DNA of 59,555 nt. It comes from Lamprocystis purpurea DSM 4197. GTDB lineage: Bacteria; Pseudomonadota; Gammaproteobacteria; Chromatiales; Chromatiaceae. The DNA lies in NCBI RefSeq assembly GCF_000379525.1, contig NZ_KB902490.1, forward strand, positions 1 to 59,555, read 5' to 3'. Shown here in pieces: positions 53,079 through 59,555 of the stretch; the first letter of the stretch is position 1, and each line of letters starts with the position of its first letter. A program made the position numbers and the translations under genes. Under the pieces are notes generated by a model, which was not told where the DNA came from, searched no databases, and saw only the letters and a list, made by a program, of their open reading frames with translations.

Positions 53079-53297
53079 ATGGCAAAAGTCGCAAACTCCA
53101 CTGATTCCTCCAGCCTGGCAGAAGTGGTCGACCGCATCCTGGACAAGGGCATCGTCATCGACGCGTGGATCAAGGTCTCGCTGGTCGGGATCGAGCTGCT
53201 CGCCATCGAAGCGCGTATCGTCATCGCGTCGGTCGAGACCTACCTGAAATATGCCGAGGCCATCGGCCTCACCGCCCCGGCTGCCGCCCCGGCCTGA
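53079..53297 (+). CDS. gvpA: GvpA, major gas vesicle structural protein
   Basis: The 72-residue protein is a classic Gvp[21 protein letters not shown], then [18 protein letters not shown] and [18 protein letters not shown]. It polymerises into the ribbed wall of gas vesicles for buoyancy. The Ala/Pro tail is short. No gvpF, gvpN, gvpL or other gvp gene is in the window, so this copy stands alone, and assembly genes must be elsewhere if it is functional. It is preceded by an AT-rich promoter region and followed by a strong hairpin. The ribosome site is weak (GAG). Confidence 0.96.
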   Translation: MAKVANSTDSSSLAEVVDRILDKGIVIDAWIKVSLVGIELLAIEARIVIASVETYLKYAEAIGLTAPAAAPA

Positions 53298-53310
53298 TCG
53301 AGCCCCGCAC

Positions 53311-53373
53311 CCGCTGGGGATGCCGCCTGGCGTCGATGCGGCAATCGCATCGACGCCAGACGGCATCCCGCGG
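53311..53373 (+). terminator. Long stable hairpin after gvpA
   Basis: Stem arms GGGATGCCG (53317-53325) and TGGCGTCGATGCG (53328-53340) pair with CGCATCGACGCCA (53346-53358) and CGGCATCCC (53361-53369), around a five-base loop and one 2x2 mismatch. A further CCGC/GCGG closes the base. It starts 13 bases after the gvpA stop. No U-tract follows, so it may protect the mRNA 3' end or terminate bidirectionally before the convergent jetD. Confidence 0.8.
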
Positions 53374-53470
53374 CGGATCAAATCCCCTACCGCCAAGACC
53401 GACCCGCGACATCCTCGCGGCGGGCGTCAATACGACCCGAACAGGATGACCGGACGCCGCAAGTTTCCGA

Positions 53471-54649
53471 TCACTTCAAGCAACGCATCAAGGCCGCCGT
53501 CAGCCAATCGAATCCCACGCGCTCCTGTTCCAAGCGCAGGTTTTGGCGGATGCGATTGTCGCGCAATTCATTGAACAAGGCCGCTTCCGCAGCGGTGAGC
53601 CGCAGCAGGTCATGGGTGACCTGGTCAGCCTCCTCGCCCCACAGGGCTTCATGCGCCATCAGTGTCGGGCGATCCATCAGGAAAGACGCCACCCGAGGGA
53701 AACGACCGCGCAACTGATCGAGGATCGCGAAGCCATGGGTGTCGATGTCGCCCCAGTAGTGGATGGCGCAGCGCGCCGGCCACTCGGCCTGCGCTAATGC
53801 ATCCCATCCATAGCCGGCACCGAAGACCACCAGGGCATCCGCGGCGGGCGGGAAGGCCAGAAAGTTGGTCTCGTTTTCGGTGATGAATAGACGCTGCACC
53901 GGCACCTCGAGTCGCCCGAAGCTCGCCGCGTCGAGCGTCACATCGGGCAAGTCCGGACCCGGCAGCAGGCAGAGCCGCGCATCGAGCACCCGAAAGCGGA
54001 TCCGGTCCGGCTTGTCGAGAAAACCATAGCGCGCGGCGAACTGACCGACACCGCTGCGATCGGCGGCGATGGCGCCTGCCGGCAACGCCAGGTCGAGCAA
54101 CTCGGCGAGGACCCCACGGTAGGCCTCGATAAACTTGCTGTGCACACCCGGAATGTCCACTTGCCGCAGGTAGATACCGGGACGGGGATGGGCGGCCAGC
54201 CAGTCCACCACCGCGAGCAACTGCGGCCACCGCGGCGCCAGCTCGATGGCCTGCAAGGGCCGCTTGCCGACCCATTCCACCAAGGCCGGCCGGCGTGAAC
54301 GCGTGAGCGCCAACAGCTCGGCGAAGCGTTCGGCCTCCCGTCGCTTGCCGATCAACCCGAGTGCGTCATCGCGTGTGTCGACCCAGATCGACTGGGGGAG
54401 GCGCTGTGACCCCAGCACCCGATGATTGACCTCACGCCACAGGACCCGCCACTGCGCGACGGCGACCAGTTCGGCAATCCAGGCACGGACGGACTCGAAT
54501 TGCTCGGCCAGCTCGGTTGAGCCGGGTCCCTTCAGTGTCAGACGCAGCGGGAAGCGCGGCTCGCCCGTGACCAGTGGACGCAGCAGTTCGCCACGCTCCC
54601 ACAGCCGGCGCAGTTGCGCCTTCAGATCGCTGGCCGTCGTCCAGTTCAT
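53471..54649 (-). CDS. jetD: JetD, Wadjet nuclease subunit (DUF3322/DUF2220, Toprim)
   Basis: The 392-residue protein has an N-terminal DUF3322 region and a C-terminal DUF2220 Toprim domain. The Toprim acidic residues appear as LFITENETNF (Glu) and YWGDIDTHGF (Asp-x-Asp). JetD is the DNA-cleaving subunit that cuts small circular DNA recognised by the JetABC complex. Its ATG overlaps the jetC stop (ATGA). It ends the jetABCD operon, convergent with gvpA. Confidence 0.92.
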   Translation of the reverse strand: MNWTTASDLKAQLRRLWERGELLRPLVTGEPRFPLRLTLKGPGSTELAEQFESVRAWIAELVAVAQWRVLWREVNHRVLGSQRLPQSIWVDTRDDALGLIGKRREAERFAELLALTRSRRPALVEWVGKRPLQAIELAPRWPQLLAVVDWLAAHPRPGIYLRQVDIPGVHSKFIEAYRGVLAELLDLALPAGAIAADRSGVGQFAARYGFLDKPDRIRFRVLDARLCLLPGPDLPDVTLDAASFGRLEVPVQRLFITENETNFLAFPPAADALVVFGAGYGWDALAQAEWPARCAIHYWGDIDTHGFAILDQLRGRFPRVASFLMDRPTLMAHEALWGEEADQVTHDLLRLTAAEAALFNELRDNRIRQNLRLEQERVGFDWLTAALMRCLK

Positions 54650-57600
54650 ACCCTGAGTTCGGCCTTGCGCGCCCGGTATTCCTCGATGGACAGGTTACGC
54701 AGCTTGGAGGACCGGCCGCCCTCGTTGTGGACAAAGCCAACGCTTGCGACATAGGGCTCGATGATGTGGATCTTCTGCAGCGGGGTGACGATCAGCAGTT
54801 GCAGATTGAGCTGCTTGAAGAGTTGGAGCCCGTACTGGGTCGACTCGTCCGAACCCCGGCCGAAGGCCTCGTCGATGACCACGAAGCGGAATGAGCGCGA
54901 ACGCACCGCCCCCCATTCCAGTCCGAATTGATAGGCGAGACTGGCCGCGAGGATGGTATACGCGAGCTTTTCCTTTTGGCCGCCGGACTTGCCGCCGGAG
55001 TCCGAATAGTGTTCATACTCGGCCCCGTCCTCGCGCCAGCGCTCGCTGGCGGCGAACAGAAACCAATTGCGCACATCGGTCACCTTGGCGGTCCAGCGCC
55101 GGTCCTGATCCGAGGTCCCATCGCGGCCCCGGAAGCGGTCGATGATGGCCTTGACCTGCATGAACTTGGCATCCGAGTACTGCGCGTCCTCAGAACCGGT
55201 CAGCGCCCCCTCGGTGCAGGCGCGCAGATCGCACTGAAAGTCCCGGATCTCGGTATCGGGGCTGATCTGCGATTCCAGCACGATGTAGCGCCCCGGGTTG
55301 TAGTCGATCTGGGTAAGCGATTCGTTGATGCGGGCCAGGCGCTCGCGGATGGTCTCGCGCTCGCGGGCGAGTTGCGCGTTGAAGTTCGCGATCTCGTTAA
55401 TCGTATTGACGTTCAGGAGTTCCTTGAAGCGTAGCTCGAAACGCGGCAGATCGTCCCGACCCAACTGGTCCAGGAGCTTGCGATATTCGAATGCGGCCTC
55501 GAGGCTCGCGTCGAATTCGGCGGTCTCGAGCCGGTAGGCGTCCTTGAAAGCCGACATCGCCTTGATGATCCGCTCGGCGAGCCGGGCGATCCCGCGGGCC
55601 TCGGTGTCCATCCGCTGCTGCAAGCTGTCACGCAACTCGCGCTCGCGGTGGTCACAGGACTCGATCGACAGTTGGTGCTCGCCCAAGACCTGAGCCCGCA
55701 GGGCGTCCAGCCGCAGACGCAATGACGCATCCATCACGGTGACCAGGGCGACGGTCTCCAGGCGCAAGGCCGCGGCGGCCTCTTGCCTGGTCTCGACGCC
55801 GCCCAGGTCTTTGTTCAGGGACGACAAGGCCGCCTCGCTCGCATTCAAGGCCACTTCGACCGCGGCCAACTGGGCCGCCAGTTCGCGCAAGCGGTCGCTG
55901 GCCGCCTCCAGCCTGGCCCGCTCATCCTGCAGACGCGCGATGGTGGCCGCACAGCTTTGCCAATCCAGGTCACGAAAGACATCGAACTCATGCAGCGCCG
56001 CCAGGGTCTCGATGCTCCGACGCAACTGCGACTGTTCGGCCTGCGCCTTGGCGATGGACGACCCGATCCCGCCCATCCGGGTCTCAAGCGCCCGCCGCTG
56101 CACCTCCAATGCCGCGATCTTGGCCGCGTTGCTCCAACCCAGCACATAGCGGCCGCGGTCATCGAGCCGGTGGCGATCGTCCTTCTCGTGGCGTTCCCCC
56201 GGCGCCTTGACCTGGCCGCTGCGCGTCAGGGCGCGGGTCTCGCGGCGAAACTGTTCCGGGGTGGCGCAACAGGCATAGTCGAAGCGGCGCGCGAGTTCCG
56301 GCTCAAGCCAATCGTAGAAGACCGAATCGGGCCGAATGGCGAGCCGGCGCACCAGTGAATCCGGATGCAATGACGGCCCCTCGGCCGCCCTGCCGGAGCG
56401 CACGCGGAAATACACCAGGCGCCCGGCCAGATGGGTGCTGTCCACCCAGGCGGCGACCTGCGCATAGTGCGCATCCGGCACCAGCAGCGACAGGCCGAAG
56501 TTGTGCAGGACGCGTTCGATGGCGCCTTCCCAATCACGGGCCTCCTCGCGCACCTGGAGCAGCTCACCAGCAAAAGGCATCGCCGCTGCATCGAGCGCCA
56601 ATGCCGCGCAGATAGCCGTGCGCATCGCCACCTGCGACGACGGGATATTGCTCTGCCGCGCCTTGAGGCTGGCGATCTCCTCGGTGAGCGTCTGGTGCTC
56701 GCGCTTGCCCTCGCGCATGGACACACCCCATTCGGTGATCTGGTTCTGCAGGTCACTCTCCTGCTGACTCAGATCCTCGCGCCTCTGCATCCAGTGCTGC
56801 CGCTGTGCCGCGAAGGCGGCCTCATCGGCAGCCGGTGACTCACCGATGGCCGCGAGCAGGTCGGCATGACGCTCGGCCCGCTGCCGACGACGGTCACGCT
56901 CGCGTTCCTGGTCGCGAATCTGAATGGCAAGCTGCTCCAGACGGTCACCGCCGTTGTCCGCAACCGCGCGCTTGAGCCGATCCAATTCGGTGCGTTCCTG
57001 GTCGCGTTGCTCGACCCGCCTTGCCTGCTGCGCCATGAGGCGCGCCTGATCCTCGGCCAGCAGGTGCAGCCGCCGGTCCAACAGTGCGAGTTTCAATTCG
57101 GCGAAATAGGGTCGCAAGGCCTCGCGACAGGCGCGCAGATCTTCGAGTTCGACCGCCTGGATGCGGTGGCGGTCGCAATCGGCGACCAGCGGGGTGAGCA
57201 GCTCCACCTGATGCTTGGCCTTGAGCACCGCTTCGTGCGCCCGGTTGAGGTCGTCGAAGTGAGTAATGAGGGCCGCGATGCGGGGGCCCACGTCGAAGGG
57301 CTCCAGCATGTGACTGCGCACAAAGTCGGTGAGGTTGCCCACCGACTTCATCGAGACGGTCTGGAGGAAGAGTTCCAGTGCCTGCTCGTTGTCGATGCCG
57401 AAGCGGCGCCTGAACCAGGCGCCGTATTTGGGGAAGCTGTCCTCGATCTCGGCGCCCAGTCGGCGCAACTGCTTGCGCAGTTGCCCGATGTCGGTCCCGA
57501 ATCGACTGAAATCCTTGGTAATCGACAGGTCGCGCTCGGCGCCGACGAAGAAGCGCGCCGGCTGACCCTGGGCGTCCTTCATCCAGAAGACCTGCGCCAG

Positions 57601-58008
57601 TGTCACCGTCTGGTCATAGCCCGCATTGTGAAAGACAGCCAGAATGACCGAATAGCTGTTGTGGTCGCGCAACGAGACCGGTTTGGCCGTCCCGGTCACC
57701 TCATTGCGCTCCGACTTGTAATGCCCGAGCACATAGGAGCGCAGGGTCCGCTCCTTGCTGTCGGCCCCGGCGGCCTTGTTGTAGGCGATGCGCTGCACCG
57801 GCACCAGCAGGGTGGTGATCGCGTCCACCAGGGTCGACTTGCCGGAGCCGATATCACCGGTCAGAAGGCAGTTTCTGCCGTTCAGGTGCAGCGTCCAGCA
57901 GCGCTCGTCGAAGGTACCCCAGTTGAAGACCTCGAGCCGCTGGAGGCGAAAGCCCGCCAGGGTATCGTCCGCGACGAAATCAAAATCCAGGGTCAGCGGC
58001 TCATTCAT
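54646..58008 (-). CDS. jetC: JetC, SMC/MukB-like ATPase of Wadjet
   Basis: The 1120-residue protein has Walker A GDIGSGKST (51-59), two long coiled-coil arms (about 280-470 and 660-870) separated by a hinge-like globular region, the ABC signature SGGKSGGQKEKLAY (near 1006) and Walker B FVVIDEAFGRGSDE (near 1043). It is the condensin-like motor that extrudes plasmid DNA. ATG 58008 overlaps the jetB stop by 8 bp. The frame is open to 58131, but that is jetB coding sequence. Confidence 0.94.
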   Translation of the reverse strand: MNEPLTLDFDFVADDTLAGFRLQRLEVFNWGTFDERCWTLHLNGRNCLLTGDIGSGKSTLVDAITTLLVPVQRIAYNKAAGADSKERTLRSYVLGHYKSERNEVTGTAKPVSLRDHNSYSVILAVFHNAGYDQTVTLAQVFWMKDAQGQPARFFVGAERDLSITKDFSRFGTDIGQLRKQLRRLGAEIEDSFPKYGAWFRRRFGIDNEQALELFLQTVSMKSVGNLTDFVRSHMLEPFDVGPRIAALITHFDDLNRAHEAVLKAKHQVELLTPLVADCDRHRIQAVELEDLRACREALRPYFAELKLALLDRRLHLLAEDQARLMAQQARRVEQRDQERTELDRLKRAVADNGGDRLEQLAIQIRDQERERDRRRQRAERHADLLAAIGESPAADEAAFAAQRQHWMQRREDLSQQESDLQNQITEWGVSMREGKREHQTLTEEIASLKARQSNIPSSQVAMRTAICAALALDAAAMPFAGELLQVREEARDWEGAIERVLHNFGLSLLVPDAHYAQVAAWVDSTHLAGRLVYFRVRSGRAAEGPSLHPDSLVRRLAIRPDSVFYDWLEPELARRFDYACCATPEQFRRETRALTRSGQVKAPGERHEKDDRHRLDDRGRYVLGWSNAAKIAALEVQRRALETRMGGIGSSIAKAQAEQSQLRRSIETLAALHEFDVFRDLDWQSCAATIARLQDERARLEAASDRLRELAAQLAAVEVALNASEAALSSLNKDLGGVETRQEAAAALRLETVALVTVMDASLRLRLDALRAQVLGEHQLSIESCDHRERELRDSLQQRMDTEARGIARLAERIIKAMSAFKDAYRLETAEFDASLEAAFEYRKLLDQLGRDDLPRFELRFKELLNVNTINEIANFNAQLARERETIRERLARINESLTQIDYNPGRYIVLESQISPDTEIRDFQCDLRACTEGALTGSEDAQYSDAKFMQVKAIIDRFRGRDGTSDQDRRWTAKVTDVRNWFLFAASERWREDGAEYEHYSDSGGKSGGQKEKLAYTILAASLAYQFGLEWGAVRSRSFRFVVIDEAFGRGSDESTQYGLQLFKQLNLQLLIVTPLQKIHIIEPYVASVGFVHNEGGRSSKLRNLSIEEYRARKAELRV

Positions 58009-58603
58009 CGTCCGTACCGTCGATGGCGCCCGTCGGTCCCGCGAGATGGACCTGATAGGCGGCCAACCGCGTATCGAAGTCCGCCAGCCATTGGGCATCG
58101 ACAAAGGCTTTGAGGATGCGCCGCACCTCAAAGCCGGACGGGCCGCCGGCGGCCTTCAGACGGCGCACGAATCCCAGTTCGATGACCTTGTTCAGGTGCG
58201 TATCGATCTGGTCGATGAGCCTCGCCTCATTGCTGCTGTCGGGCAGAAAGACCCGCACCAGTTCGACGATGTCCTCGCGGGTGAGCACGAGCCTGGTGTC
58301 ACCGCCGCCGGCATCCGACTCGGCGAGCTTCTTGCGCAGTAAGGCCAGCAAGAGACTGACCGGAAACGACAGTGGCCGGCGCGCGACCAGGCGGGGCAGC
58401 CGCGGGGCGGCATCCTCCGCGTCCGGTTCGGGGCGGCTCTTCAGGAAGGCATAGCCCTCGGCCTCGTCGAGCACCAGTTCGAGGCCCAGGACCGCGACAG
58501 TGTCGCGCACCCGAGCCTGCAGGCCGAGCAGTACGCCCCAGAGGCGCTCGTCACCTTCGCGGTAAATCACCCCCTTGAGCAGCGTGATCGCCAGCGCCGA
58601 CAA
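58001..58603 (-). CDS. jetB: JetB, Wadjet kleisin-associated subunit (DUF4194)
   Basis: The protein (200 residues from TTG 58603) has a DUF4194 pattern: LLKGVIYREGDERLWGVLLG, DTVAVLGLELVLDEAEGYAFL and a winged-helix-like end FVRRLKAAGGPSGFEVRRIL. It is the MukE-like partner of JetA and JetC. No ATG or GTG exists between the upstream in-frame stop and this TTG. Reading further up gives IEEPTPVAVGAE after an AGGTGAGG site with ATC at 58639, so the true start may be TTG, a rare ATC, or masked by a sequence error. Confidence 0.86.
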   Translation of the reverse strand: MSALAITLLKGVIYREGDERLWGVLLGLQARVRDTVAVLGLELVLDEAEGYAFLKSRPEPDAEDAAPRLPRLVARRPLSFPVSLLLALLRKKLAESDAGGGDTRLVLTREDIVELVRVFLPDSSNEARLIDQIDTHLNKVIELGFVRRLKAAGGPSGFEVRRILKAFVDAQWLADFDTRLAAYQVHLAGPTGAIDGTDDE

Positions 58604-58643
58604 CTCCGCACCGACGGCAACCGGTGTTGGTTCTTCGATAGCC

Positions 58644-59555
58644 TCACCTCACAAAGATGACCCGCGGCAGCCGGGCGCAGCGTTCAATCGCGTCGCCGCC
58701 GGTCGTCAGCGCCGGCCAGGCGATCACTTCCGGGGTGTCCTCATCGACCACGATCTTGAATGAGTCGCTGCCCAACTGCAGGTAGGCCACCAGTTCGGCC
58801 AGACCCTGCTGTAAGGGCCGCGTCTGTGTCAGTTCGCGCAGCGTGACCTGCGCACGATCCTGCAAGGCGTGGCGGATATGGTGCGCAAGCGCTGCGCGGT
58901 CCACCATGATTTGAGCGTAAAGCCCGGCGGCATCGCAATCGGAGTCACCCGCCTCCAACGCGATATCCGCGATCAGCGGCTTGCGCGCCGGGGTGAACAG
59001 CGGACGCTCCATGGGCAGCTCCACCGCGGCGGCGGACTCCGGGATCTCCATCACCTCACCCGCGGGCGGCGTGTCGCGCAGCGCCAGGGCCTTGGCCTCG
59101 ATGCCATGCAGGATGTCCATGATACGGCGATTCTCAAGCCACGCCTGATCGTCCAGAAAGCGCCGCAGTTGCTGCGAAAGTTGCGCCACCGTGCGCTGCG
59201 TATGCTCGCCGGCCTCCAGCCAATCGTAATGCACCCGTCGGGTGCGCGCATCCGGATTCAATGCCGCCACCGGGGGCAACTCGACGACCCGCGCCAGTAG
59301 GCCGGTCAATTCCTCTTGTCGGCGGCTGGACATCAGGAAATCCCAGAAGGCCCGGAAACTGCGTCCCTGATCGGAATCGGCGATCGCATCGCGCTCACCC
59401 ATGATCTCCTCCAGCAACGCCCCCTTGGCCCCCTCCCAGAGCGCGATGCGCTCGCGCACCCGTCGATCCAGCAGGCGAAAATTGTGCTCCACCTCACGAA
59501 AGTCGGTCAGCAGGTCGCGGGCCAGTTGGGTAAACTGCTGGAAGCGATCCTTGAG
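58644..59555 (-). CDS. jetA: JetA, Wadjet subunit (DUF3375), truncated by window edge
   Basis: The last 303 codons of the gene are present; it runs off the right edge (first visible residues LKDRFQQFTQLARDLL). Helical sequence includes FRAFWDFLMSSRRQEELTGLL, then LAELVAYLQLGSDSF and FKIVVDEDTPEVIAWPA near the C-terminus, which is typical of DUF3375. JetA is the kleisin-like (MukF-like) subunit. A DUF3375 JetA with DUF4194 JetB marks a type I Wadjet system. Its stop is 41 bases before the jetB TTG. Confidence 0.9.
   Translation of the reverse strand, partial: LKDRFQQFTQLARDLLTDFREVEHNFRLLDRRVRERIALWEGAKGALLEEIMGERDAIADSDQGRSFRAFWDFLMSSRRQEELTGLLARVVELPPVAALNPDARTRRVHYDWLEAGEHTQRTVAQLSQQLRRFLDDQAWLENRRIMDILHGIEAKALALRDTPPAGEVMEIPESAAAVELPMERPLFTPARKPLIADIALEAGDSDCDAAGLYAQIMVDRAALAHHIRHALQDRAQVTLRELTQTRPLQQGLAELVAYLQLGSDSFKIVVDEDTPEVIAWPALTTGGDAIERCARLPRVIFVR

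Overview
The window looks like part of the chromosome of a GC-rich gammaproteobacterium, most plausibly a gas-vesicle-forming purple sulfur bacterium of the Chromatiaceae (Thiodictyon, Lamprocystis or Thiocapsa-like). This is inferred from the surE-pcm-nlpD-rpoS block, the cbb3 oxidase locus, a soluble NAD-linked Hox hydrogenase, exosortase H and gvpA. No photosynthesis or sulfur-oxidation genes fall inside the window, so the genus is not proven.

Layout: 1-1152, a complete IS5-family element sits exactly at the stop codon of thiS. 1505-10971 holds housekeeping genes: an acyl-CoA ligase, tRNA-Gly(CCC), mutY-yggX, ampD, a DUF1631 protein, nadC and a periplasmic 5'-nucleotidase. 11051-12708 is a compact, uncharacterised RiPP cluster: promoter, 50-residue precursor, PqqD-like recognition protein and radical SAM/SPASM enzyme. 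12742-22167 is the hydrogenase region. hoxFUYH is contiguous, but the maturation protease gene hoxW lies more than 4 kb downstream. Between them is a lower-GC accessory stretch with an antitoxin-like HTH gene, an IS91-type transposase remnant, a frameshifted gene plus membrane protein, a PIN-toxin module and a methyltransferase gene.

22325-29189 carries an RDD protein, lptG, pepA, the exosortase H pair and tmcA. 29194-37987 is the complete cbb3 oxidase structural and assembly locus (ccoNOQP, a 51-residue membrane peptide, ccoGHIS), all on the minus strand. 38207-42972 is rpoS-nlpD-pcm-surE with a divergent Smr protein and a DUF2845 protein. 43022-51977 holds a double-thioredoxin protein, an alkaline phosphatase, a two-component system with an unusual sensor, and an operon of PspA-like, membrane, VWA and DUF805-like proteins.

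52293-53373 holds an XRE regulator and an orphan gvpA with a sigma-54-type promoter and a very stable downstream hairpin. 53471 to the end is a type I Wadjet (jetABCD) anti-plasmid system running off the right edge.

The best candidate for an undescribed system is the RiPP cluster. Second are the frameshifted gene/membrane-protein pair in the accessory stretch and the PspA/VWA operon. Two near-identical 65-bp palindromic repeats in opposite orientation bracket about 20 kb (32.7 and 52.7 kb).
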